Origin: Schlesneria paludicola DSM 18645
GTDB taxonomy: Bacteria; Planctomycetota; Planctomycetia; Planctomycetales; Planctomycetaceae
Assembly (NCBI RefSeq): GCF_000255655.1
Contig: NZ_JH636436.1
Location: 590,985-654,984, forward strand
DNA length: 64,000 nt
Reading direction: 5' to 3'
The notes under the pieces were generated by a model. That model did not search any database. It was given only the letters and a program-made list of their open reading frames with translations, and had not been told where the DNA came from. Each line of letters starts with the position of its first letter. Position 1 is the stretch's first letter. Positions 36,375-43,831 of the stretch are shown piece after piece. The translations under genes were made by a program, and so were the position numbers.

Positions 36375-38057
36375 CTAATGACCGCTTCGGCGGGCGACGA
36401 ACCAGTCCCAGTCGTAGCGATTGAGGAAACTTTCCTCATGCATTCTGAGCGGTTGGAGAGACTCGTGTGTGCAAAGCTCCCATCCACTCTTGGCGAGCTG
36501 ATCGTGCCACCAATTCATCGTCTGGATGCAGATGTGAGTGGGGTCTTCATTTTCCATTTCGCGCCCTTGTCGGGCGAACATCTCCGACGTGTCGAGGGCA
36601 CAGTAAAACAGCCCGCCTTCCACGGTGACCCGTGCGAGTTCTCGCAGAATGAAGGGGACAAGTTCGGGTTTCCAATGTTCTGCAACCTGCGCGGAGTGAA
36701 TTGCGTCGAAATGTTGATCCGGATACAGGTGAAGATTCACCGCATCGCAGACATTGAGGCTTGGCGCCAAGTCTGGCCACTTTTGTCGGCCGAGTGCGAT
36801 CATCGTTTCGCACAGGTCGACGCCATGACCAGTGGCTCCGGCTTCGTTCAGGCCGCGGAGAATACTGCCGCATGCACACCCGACGTCCAGGATTCGCTTT
36901 CCACGAAGCTTGAGCGAATGAACCAGCCAGCGTCCGTATTGGCGCTGCCAGTCACCAAATTCGAGATAGTCAAGTCCCGCCCGTTTGTGTTCATCGTAGT
37001 ATTGGGCGTCATAACTGGTCGCATGTAGCTCTTTCAGGAATCGCTGATTCGAGATTTGATCGATGCTCACCCCCGTCAGTTGATGTTCGACCAATGCTGG
37101 CAGGTCAACCTGAAGCTGGTTGTAGCCTCGGAACTGATAGTGGCTGGCGAAATAGTCCAAGGCTTCGGGCCCCGCCGCGAGTGCCTCGTGATGGCGTGGG
37201 ATCAGATGCATTACGTTGTCGGCGAGATCAAAAAAATGGACGGGATGGTGATTTGTCCAGACCCCGATCGTAGGAGTCGTGGTGGCGCCGGCCACATGGA
37301 GTGGCCCGCTGTCGATACCAATCATCAAGGCCGAGCATTCAATGAGCGCCGCCAGGCGAGCCGCGTCGCCGGTTCCGATTTTGGGCCATAACTTGTGATT
37401 GGCATCGGGGCAGAAAATCGTGCGATTGTCGGGCAAGGGCGAGCGACGGTCCCAGTCCAGAATGAGTGGCGTGTAGCCAGCGTTCTGAACGGTTTCGCAG
37501 ACGTTTCGAATAAGGTTGTGATCGAGATTCTTTTTCTCGCCGGACGTGTTTCCTTCGTAGTGGATGACGACGACGGGAAATCGGCCATCGTCACGTGCGC
37601 CGAAAGGACAAATGGAAGCCAGGTACCGTCGGGCAAGCTGTTCATCCTCAGCGGATCTCTGAATTTCATAGCGGAAGAGATCGGGTTGAGCCGGCAGGTG
37701 GAAGATCTCGGACAGGCAGCGGCTGGGCTTGGTGCTTGGCTTGTCACGTAGCGACTCGCGGCATTCATCCCAATTGAGTTGGAATCGCTCCTGATACTGG
37801 CAGCAAGGAACCGGTTCGGCCTGATCAAGGATGTACGTGTTTCGACACAACCCTTCGAAAGCGGAATGCTTCCCGAACAGAGTCGCGATATCCACATTCC
37901 ACTCCGGCCGCAATTTCTGCAAATGCTTGAGTACGATCGTGAATTGAACGGCATCGCCCAGTCCATGACAAAACGTGAGTAGGACGTTCCAGGTTTTGGG
38001 GGCGGTTCCATCCATCGCGGGTGAAGTCGGCCTCGGTTCAGTCGGCGGCATCAGCAT
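36375..38057 (-). CDS. GT9-like glycosyltransferase fused to a SAM methyltransferase (560 aa)
   Basis: Two enzymes in one chain. Residues 20-320 resemble family-9 (heptosyltransferase) enzymes: start NVLLTFCHGLGDAVQFTIVLKHLQKLRPEW, and the nucleotide-sugar-binding block LMIGIDSGPLHVAGATTTPTIGVW. Residues about 390-560 are a class I methyltransferase: motif I RILDVGCACGSILRGLNEAG, then GHGVDLCETMIALG and a DAIHSAQVAEHW motif IV region. ATG 38057 is the start, with GAGG at a spacing of 8; a TTG just upstream is less likely. A sugar transfer coupled with methylation of the sugar or acceptor is expected. It lies between another GT9-like gene and the unknown 279-residue gene, all on one strand, so it is probably part of the Rhs/fibre block. 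Confidence 0.85.
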   Translation of the reverse strand: MLMPPTEPRPTSPAMDGTAPKTWNVLLTFCHGLGDAVQFTIVLKHLQKLRPEWNVDIATLFGKHSAFEGLCRNTYILDQAEPVPCCQYQERFQLNWDECRESLRDKPSTKPSRCLSEIFHLPAQPDLFRYEIQRSAEDEQLARRYLASICPFGARDDGRFPVVVIHYEGNTSGEKKNLDHNLIRNVCETVQNAGYTPLILDWDRRSPLPDNRTIFCPDANHKLWPKIGTGDAARLAALIECSALMIGIDSGPLHVAGATTTPTIGVWTNHHPVHFFDLADNVMHLIPRHHEALAAGPEALDYFASHYQFRGYNQLQVDLPALVEHQLTGVSIDQISNQRFLKELHATSYDAQYYDEHKRAGLDYLEFGDWQRQYGRWLVHSLKLRGKRILDVGCACGSILRGLNEAGATGHGVDLCETMIALGRQKWPDLAPSLNVCDAVNLHLYPDQHFDAIHSAQVAEHWKPELVPFILRELARVTVEGGLFYCALDTSEMFARQGREMENEDPTHICIQTMNWWHDQLAKSGWELCTHESLQPLRMHEESFLNRYDWDWFVARRSGH

Positions 38058-38202
38058 CAAGGAGTCCTCATTGGTCGGTCGGCGAGGTTCTATCGCCAGG
38101 GAAGGAGAATCGATGGGCGCAGTTGAATTCTCTGAGCGAATTCCACTGCGCGGGCAGCGCCGGTCGGTTGAGCTGAACCAACTCGGGCTTGGGGCTTAAC
38201 TG

Positions 38203-38293
38203 CCTGTTGAAGTAAGGGGGACAGTCAGTCAAGCATTCACGATGTCATGGCGTTTTTTAATCTGGTCGGAGCCAGTCCCCGTTACTTCAACAG
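38203..38293 (-). mobile_element. R2 MITE-like element, copy 1, overlapping the 3' end of a GT9 gene
   Basis: The 12-bp ends CTGTTGAAGTAA and TTACTTCAACAG are perfect inverted repeats around a body that matches, in reverse complement, the element at 42926-43023. The stop codon and last 20 codons of the upstream GT9-like gene lie inside it. Confidence 0.75.
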
Positions 38294-39272
38294 TTCGCTC
38301 AGTGTTTTCGTTGTGCGAGAGGGCTCCGCCGCGGTAGTAGAGTTCAATGCTCTGGGTGACCTGTTGAGGGCTGATCAGATCCAGGCATTGGGGAATACGC
38401 AGATCTGCCGAAACTTGTGCAGGTGACGTGCAGAGGTCGTATCGATCTTTGGGGTCACCGTCTCCGACAAGCTGGCAGCGTGACTTCCAGCAACCTCCTT
38501 CGGCACAGCAGGGAAGGGCTCCGTTTGTGCTCAGAAACTGGTGGTTGGGATACGCTTCCCAATGTGCTGGCTCGCGCCCACCCGCAATCACCACGCATGG
38601 TCGTCGCGGCGGGCGACCTGGCTTCGTCTCGACTGCAGCGGCCAAATGCATCGCAAACGTGACGGGACAGACGACACCGTCCGCGTGATACATCAATCGC
38701 ACAAACTCACGCGGCGTTGTCTTTCCAATGAGGTTGATGACACCGCGCAAGGGCGGGTGCCAGTGGCTGGCTTCGCCACATTGAACGAACGTCACTTTGC
38801 CCTGAAGATTGTCGACGACCTGTTGATAGCTGTGTGGGTTCCACCATTTGGCCGTGAAGTCAAATTTCCCGCCCGCCACAATGATCCAAAAGTGTTCGGG
38901 GACGCCGAACGATGCTCCGGGAGGCGTTTGCAGTTTCTCGTCATTTGACAGATGAATGTCGCCTGCGAAACGCGTGACGGGGATGTCGAGGTCAAGCCGA
39001 CGCTCAAGGTATTGCGTGAATCCATGAATAAAGTGATAGGGACGCTGATTACACTGGTGAATGAGTGGATAGTGCATGTCGATTGACTCGACATTGGGAT
39101 CATTCTCATTCAGCTTTGTGAGATAGGGATTGTTCTCCCAGAGCATGTCCACGGAGGTGCGAACATCGGTTTGAAACTGCCCAGGTGCCGCTGCATGCAG
39201 ATCACGAACCGTCGCGGTTAGCATGACAATATCACCGGGTGACTGAAAAGACTTCAAAATCAAACGACGCAC
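38229..39272 (-). CDS. GT9-like glycosyltransferase (347 aa), first gene of the Rhs block
   Basis: Starts at GTG 39272 (GAAAGAG at a spacing of 5). The N-terminus RRLILKSFQSPGDIVMLTATVRDLHAA is the donor-domain start typical of ADP-heptose:LPS heptosyltransferase-type GT9 proteins. The C-terminal half has FWIIVAGGKFDFTAKWWNPHSYQQVVDNL and VRLMYHADGVVCPVTFAMHLAAAVE, corresponding to the GT9 nucleotide-sugar site. A Cys-rich segment follows (CCAEGGCWKSRCQLVGDGD), unusual for the family and possibly metal-binding. The last 20 residues (VEVTGTGSDQIKKRHDIVNA) are encoded by an inserted R2 element, so the original C-terminus has been replaced. The gene heads a co-directional series running to 27191. 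Cytoplasmic; substrate unknown. Confidence 0.85.
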   Translation of the reverse strand: MRRLILKSFQSPGDIVMLTATVRDLHAAAPGQFQTDVRTSVDMLWENNPYLTKLNENDPNVESIDMHYPLIHQCNQRPYHFIHGFTQYLERRLDLDIPVTRFAGDIHLSNDEKLQTPPGASFGVPEHFWIIVAGGKFDFTAKWWNPHSYQQVVDNLQGKVTFVQCGEASHWHPPLRGVINLIGKTTPREFVRLMYHADGVVCPVTFAMHLAAAVETKPGRPPRRPCVVIAGGREPAHWEAYPNHQFLSTNGALPCCAEGGCWKSRCQLVGDGDPKDRYDLCTSPAQVSADLRIPQCLDLISPQQVTQSIELYYRGGALSHNENTERTVEVTGTGSDQIKKRHDIVNA

Positions 39273-39310
39273 GGCGCTCTTTCATTTCGTGTTTACTGTT
39301 TTTAGCCAGG

Positions 39311-39443
39311 GTAACTGTTCACAGGCCGGGGACTGGTTCATTTTCCCGCGACTAAGGACAGAGTTGCGATGGTCGAAGCACTGTGGATTGCAATGGTTCG
39401 GGGATGTGCCTGTCCCCCTCTCTTCAGACTGTGAACAAGTTAC
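39311..39443 (+). mobile_element. R1 MITE-like element, copy B
   Basis: 133 bp, from GTAACTGTTCACAGGCCG to CTGTGAACAAGTTAC, close to copy D over its whole length. Flanking nonamers TTAGCCAGG and GTTGTCAGG agree at 6 of 9 positions, so any target duplication has decayed. Confidence 0.75.
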
Positions 39444-39568
39444 GTTGTCAGGTTCTGATTGATCGCGTGATCTGTGCCGTCATCTTGCGTCGCATTGTGT
39501 ACAGATATCGATCGATATGTATTGTTGGCATTCGATGTTGTGATTCGAAGGCCGATCAAACATCGGGC

Positions 39569-39693
39569 AGCCGTACGCAGGCCGAAGGCTGGCTCGTTTT
39601 CCCGCGGCAAAGGGATGGGCTGCGGTGGTCGAAGTGCGTGGATTCCAATGGTCTGAGAAAATGTGTCTGTCTTTCTCTTGTTGGGTGATAGAC
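39569..39693 (+). mobile_element. R1 MITE-like element, copy C (degenerate)
   Basis: Diverged copy recognisable by CGCAGGCCGAAGGCTGGCTC, TTTTCCCGCGGCAAAGGG, TGGATTCCAATGG and a CTTTCTCTTG end. Both terminal repeats are eroded. It is probably the oldest copy. Confidence 0.6.
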
Positions 39694-39850
39694 GTTTGTG
39701 AATGCGCGAGCCATGTGCTCTGAGCCCGTCGAACAAAGCCATGCGGCCAATATCAATTTGAAAAGAGTGTTTAACTGCGTGTTAATGTGTTGCATATTAT
39801 GTTTTCTCAATTTGTGTGTACGTTTTCTTGTACAGGGTGAAGTCATGATG

Positions 39851-39983
39851 TAGCCGTTCACAGGCCGGGGACTGGCTCATTTTCCCGCGACTAAGGACAG
39901 AGTTGCCATGGTCGAAACACTATGGATTCCAATGGTCCGGGGAAATGTGCGTGTCCCCCTCTCTTCAGATTGTGAACGATTAC
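39851..39983 (+). mobile_element. R1 MITE-like element, copy D, with target-site duplication
   Basis: From TAGCCGTTCACAGGCCGG to CTGTGAACGATTAC wording on the opposite end. Directly flanked on both sides by GTCATGATG (39842-39850 and 39984-39992), a 9-bp direct repeat expected of a transposition target duplication. If the element starts at G39850 the duplication is 8 bp. Confidence 0.85.
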
Positions 39984-40252
39984 GTCATGATGCACGCCAT
40001 ATCAATTCAATGATTTGCGTCGAACGCGTTGTGAGCCTCGGAATGTGTGGAGGCTCAGGAGGGATCAGGAATGACTGACTTCCTTGTTCCGTCTGTGTTG
40101 CTGCACACAGTCGGGGATGAAACTATTTGGGTTGCGTCATTCAGTTCTTGTGTGACCACGGGTCTATCACCTCTTTAATGTGTCTTGATTCACCCCGGCG
40201 TCGATTCATTGGCAACATCGTATCGGTGGAAAAATCTTTCAAAAGACGGATC

Positions 40253-40268
40253 TTCCAAACGTTTGGAA
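40253..40268. repeat. Palindrome TTCCAAACGTTTGGAA, copy 1
   Basis: Perfect 16-bp palindrome within the shared string TCTTCCAAACGTTTGGAAAC. It lies about 450 bp upstream of the LRR gene. Two more copies are at 42813-42828 and 49095-49110 (one mismatch). Confidence 0.75.
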
Positions 40269-40316
40269 ACAAGAACGAATTTACTTCTAAGGCACATTCT
40301 TGAGGTACCTCGGAAG

Positions 40317-40450
40317 GTAACCGTTCACAGCCTGAAGAGAGGGGGGAAGGCACGTTTTTCCGGACCATTGGGGTCCACAGTGCTTCGACCATCGCAACGA
40401 TGTCCTTAGTCGCGGGAAAATGAGCCAGCCCCCGGCCTGTGAACGGTTAC
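40317..40450 (-). mobile_element. R1 MITE-like element, copy E, with perfect ends and 9-bp target duplication
   Basis: 134 bp in the opposite orientation to the other copies. Its ends GTAACCGTTCACAG and CTGTGAACGGTTAC are perfect 14-bp inverted repeats. CCTCGGAAG flanks it exactly on both sides (40308-40316 and 40451-40459). This is the best preserved copy and the most likely recent insertion. It contains no open frame long enough for a transposase, so it is non-autonomous. Confidence 0.92.
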
Positions 40451-40715
40451 CCTCGGAAGTTCTTTCGCTATTGGATCGGCGACATCACGTTCTTCATACA
40501 TTGCCAGCGCGACGTCATCGAATTGGCGTCGGATACCAGTATCGAGTCGAGCAGTTGATTCCTCGTTCCCAAGCTCGGTCTTGTCTCTCGCCAGCGACAA
40601 GGTCGGGTGGCAAAACGTCTCCTTCTGGATTTCGCGAATCAGCAGAGACACCGTGACGGTAGTTCCGATGCGAATCGATTATGATTGAGTCTAAGGTCCT
40701 CGATTAGGAACAATC

Positions 40716-42476
40716 ATGCGGATTCGCGTTCTCTCTCTACTGGTGGTGTCGTTACTGGCGGCTTCTGCTTCCGTTGCACAGGAAACATCGGCCGAGGCGA
40801 TGGCCGTCAAAAAGCTGGAATTACTTGGCGGTAAGATTGAGCGAAATGCCGATCTGCCAGGCCAACCGATTGTGGGGATCTCATTTGCGGGTAACGCTCG
40901 ATTCAATGACAGATACGTTCATTTGATTTCCCCGCTCGGACGATTGGAGTCGCTGGATCTTAGCAACACCCAGATCACGGATCTGGGTCTGAAAGAGCTT
41001 CGTAAGCTCAACGCGCTGACGTCCCTCAATCTCAGATATACGGCAATTTCCGATGTGGGCCTGAGCGAATTGAGCGAGATGTCGAAGCTCGACACGCTCA
41101 ATCTTTCGGCGACTCAGATTTCCGATGCAGGTCTCGACAAGTTGCTTGCTCTGAGAAACTTGACGGCGATCGATCTGAGCGAGACCGCGATCACAGATTC
41201 TGCGCTGAAGCCATTGTCCGTTCTCGAAAACCTTTCGACGATCAATCTCAGTACGACCAAGATCGACGGATCGGGGTTGGCCGACTTGAGTGGGCTTAAG
41301 AATCTCAAAACGCTCGTACTGAGCCATTCGCCGATCACCAACGAGGCGCTTGCTGGGGTTGCTGCTCTTCGGAACCTGACAACACTCGAACTCTGGAACA
41401 CGCCGATTTCCGCTGACGGGCTGAAATCGCTTGGCACTCTCACCGACTTGACCAAGCTCAACTTGGGCTTCACGTCACTCGACGATACCGGGCTTGCGGA
41501 ACTGGCCACCCTGACGAATTTGAAGGCACTGAATCTGATGCAAACGGGAGTTACCGACACGGGGCTTTCGAGCTTGAGTCAAATCAAAAACCTGACAAAT
41601 CTGAATCTGAATGACACTCAAATCACGGATGCGGGCATGGTCGCCATTGCCAGGCACAAAGATCTCAATGAGCTTCATCTAGAAGGCACTCGGCTGACGG
41701 ATGTCGGGTTGAGAGCCTTAAAGACACTGGGTGAATTGGATGTCTTGCAGATCGGAAAGACTGCGGTCACAGATGCTGGCGTCGAGGAGCTAGCTGGGTT
41801 CAAGCATCTGAAGATTTTGAGATTGGGAAGTACGAAAGTCTCCGATGAGGGCCTCAAATCTCTATTAGGGCTCGAACATCTTCAATCCCTGGGGCTTGGA
41901 GGAACGGGGATCACCGATGTTGGAGCCAAACAGCTGGCGAGCCTCACGACGCTGACGGGCCTCGATTTGGATGCCACGGCGGTTACTGACGAGGGAGTTC
42001 GAGAGTTGGGGGGGCTTTCGAATCTCGAATACCTGTCCCTCATTTCGACCAAAATCTCGGACGATGGCGTCTCGGGATTGGGGGCATTCAAAAAGTTGAA
42101 AATGTTGTTCCTCCATAATAATCAAATCAGCGATGAAGGCTTGAAAGGGCTGAACGATCTGTCGCAGTTGACGACTCTGTATTTGAGTATGACGCAAGTG
42201 ACAGACGTCGGGATGAAAGAGCTGAAGAACCTGAAACATCTTAAAGACCTCGTTCTATGCGATACTCAAATCACTGACGCGGGCTTGAAGGAATTGACGG
42301 GGCTCAGCGAACTGAATGTCCTGGTGATACGAAACGTCGCGGTCACCGACGCATGCCTTGAGCACCTGACCAGCTTCAAGAACTTGACACATCTTTGCAT
42401 TGACGTGCATCGCTTTTCTGAAGCAGGGCTAAACGCATTCAAAACATCCATGCCAAACGTGCGGGTCTTGCCGTGA
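40716..42476 (+). CDS. Secreted leucine-rich-repeat protein (586 aa)
   Basis: Starts at ATG 40716 with AGGA at a spacing of 7. Signal peptide MRIRVLSLLVVSLLAASASVAQ. From about residue 70 to the end it consists of roughly 20 tandem 24-residue repeats of the form LTxLNLxxTxITDxGLxxLxxLxN (e.g. LDLSNTQITDLGLKELRKLN), the cysteine-free GALA/internalin-like LRR type. No membrane anchor, kinase or other domain is attached. LRR solenoids bind proteins; in Planctomycetes such exported LRR proteins are common and mostly uncharacterised. The gene is bracketed by R1 elements in opposite orientation (copy E before it, copy F after it). Monocistronic as far as visible. Function beyond protein binding is unknown. 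Confidence 0.93.
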   Translation: MRIRVLSLLVVSLLAASASVAQETSAEAMAVKKLELLGGKIERNADLPGQPIVGISFAGNARFNDRYVHLISPLGRLESLDLSNTQITDLGLKELRKLNALTSLNLRYTAISDVGLSELSEMSKLDTLNLSATQISDAGLDKLLALRNLTAIDLSETAITDSALKPLSVLENLSTINLSTTKIDGSGLADLSGLKNLKTLVLSHSPITNEALAGVAALRNLTTLELWNTPISADGLKSLGTLTDLTKLNLGFTSLDDTGLAELATLTNLKALNLMQTGVTDTGLSSLSQIKNLTNLNLNDTQITDAGMVAIARHKDLNELHLEGTRLTDVGLRALKTLGELDVLQIGKTAVTDAGVEELAGFKHLKILRLGSTKVSDEGLKSLLGLEHLQSLGLGGTGITDVGAKQLASLTTLTGLDLDATAVTDEGVRELGGLSNLEYLSLISTKISDDGVSGLGAFKKLKMLFLHNNQISDEGLKGLNDLSQLTTLYLSMTQVTDVGMKELKNLKHLKDLVLCDTQITDAGLKELTGLSELNVLVIRNVAVTDACLEHLTSFKNLTHLCIDVHRFSEAGLNAFKTSMPNVRVLP

Positions 42477-42512
42477 TCGTTTTTCAACCCGTTGCCTCAG
42501 GGCGTTCCCCGA

Positions 42513-42645
42513 TAGCCGTTCACAGACCGGGTCTGGCTCATTTCCCCGCGGTCAAGGGAAGGAGATTCGAGTCGATGCACTATGGATTCCAATTGAACCG
42601 GGAAAATACGCCCGTTCCCCTCTCTTCGGGCGGTGATCGGTTACC
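42513..42645 (+). mobile_element. R1 MITE-like element, copy F
   Basis: From TAGCCGTTCACAGACCGG to GGTGATCGGTTAC, with internal CATTTCCCCGCGGTCAAGGG and TTCCCCTCTCTTCGGG blocks. No clear target duplication remains. Confidence 0.75.
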
Positions 42646-42812
42646 GATCGTCGTGCAGTCGGACTCTGCAAAATCAGGCGACTTTGCGGGCGACGGGATT
42701 CGTATGTCGCTTTCGTGACGAGGTTCGGGGCGGAAGACAGAGGGAAATCAAGGGGACTTGTCTCGATCTATGGTCGTGATGAATCCGAAGTGTGTTCAAA
42801 TGGGTGTGGATC

Positions 42813-42828
42813 TTCCAAACGTTTGGAA
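42813..42828. repeat. Palindrome TTCCAAACGTTTGGAA, copy 2
   Basis: Identical 16-bp palindrome; the shared identity with copy 1 extends to GGATCTTCCAAACGTTTGGAAAC, while sequence beyond that differs. Confidence 0.75.
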
Positions 42829-42925
42829 ACGACACCGGAACTGCTCGTCGCGCAGCGGCTGGGCTTTGCTATCCTGGCAAACTGTTGCTGGTGAACTCAG
42901 GAAAGTGGATGGATTCACGGGCTAG

Positions 42926-43023
42926 CAGCCTGTTGAAGTAACGGGGACTGGCTCCGACCAGATTAAGAAACGCCATCACATCGTGAATGCCGATGTGTCT
43001 GTCCCCCTTACTTCAACAGGCTG
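42926..43023 (+). mobile_element. R2 MITE-like element, copy 2
   Basis: 98 bp with perfect 16-bp inverted ends (CAGCCTGTTGAAGTAA and TTACTTCAACAGGCTG). The body matches the reverse complement of the copy at 38203-38293 with a few differences. No coding capacity. Confidence 0.85.
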
Positions 43024-43831
43024 CCTGCAAGATCACGAAGCCCATGTCGCCAAATCGTGGATGATGTGGCGGGTGCCATGCAACGGGGATTGGCCTTCAT
43101 CCTCGATCAAAGGCGCGCTGACGTCTCATTGCATCGCAATGAGGCTGCCGCTACCGGTCTGTTCGATGGTTTGCGAAAACGGCGATTTTGAGCAGGGTGT
43201 GCAGTGCAATGATCAACTTCTTGATCACGTGGTTTCCCCCTGAAAAATAGAAAGATGACCCAAGTTGCTCATTTTTGTCAGGCAGAGTTGAAAATCGGGC
43301 AATATTTAAAAAAAGACACTTTTGAATGCAGCTCGGTCACGTATTTTTCATGAAATGTCTTTGCATGCGACTGGTGCCAGAACCAGCGCATATCAGGCCG
43401 AGGCACACACTTGCTGAAGGGGGCGAACGGCTTCGTGTGAAATGGTCGTTCGATCTTCTGCATGGCTCGGGCGGATTAACGGTCGCCAGGCAGTCGGATC
43501 GGCAATTCCCAGAAGGATTTGGGCCTTCACTTGTTTTGAATTGGGCTTTTGCCTGGTCTCACGAATCCGTTCGTCGTCGGTGTTGTATTGTCGTTGTGAC
43601 GTAAAATGTTGTGAGCCAATGCGATGTTGTTGTTCTTCTGTCAAGCAGGGCTGTCGGTCGCGAAGTCTTGTATTCAGGATTTGTCGACAGGGAAGGGGCG
43701 GGCTGCGCCGTCAAAAGCCGCGGCAATCTCGTAGGCTGGCGAGTGGATCACCGTGCTGGGGCGGGGTATCATCGCCCGTCTGGACAAAGGTGATCTGAAT
43801 CCTGAAATCTCCTCCGTCGAAAGTTGCTGCC

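Larger units (their letters stand above)
39273..40715. other. Repeat-rich non-coding region (R1 copies B-E)
   Basis: 1.44 kb without a supported gene. It contains four R1 copies (39311-39443, 39569-39693, 39851-39983, 40317-40450) and the 16-bp palindrome at 40253-40268. Short open frames here simply run through the repeats. Confidence 0.7.
42477..43831. other. Repeat-containing non-coding region
   Basis: 1.35 kb without a supported gene. It contains R1 copy F, palindrome copy 2 and R2 copy 2. From 43030 to 43830 nothing further is recognised. Confidence 0.6.

Noticed and set aside
27191..39272. The block as a complete prophage or contractile injection system
   Set aside because: No capsid, terminase, portal, tail tube, sheath, baseplate, spike, integrase or lysis gene is present; only fibre-like and Rhs genes occur.
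39311..40450. R1 copies as a CRISPR array or tandem repeat
   Set aside because: Spacing is irregular, copies face both directions, and individual copies have their own flanking duplications, which fits transposition instead.
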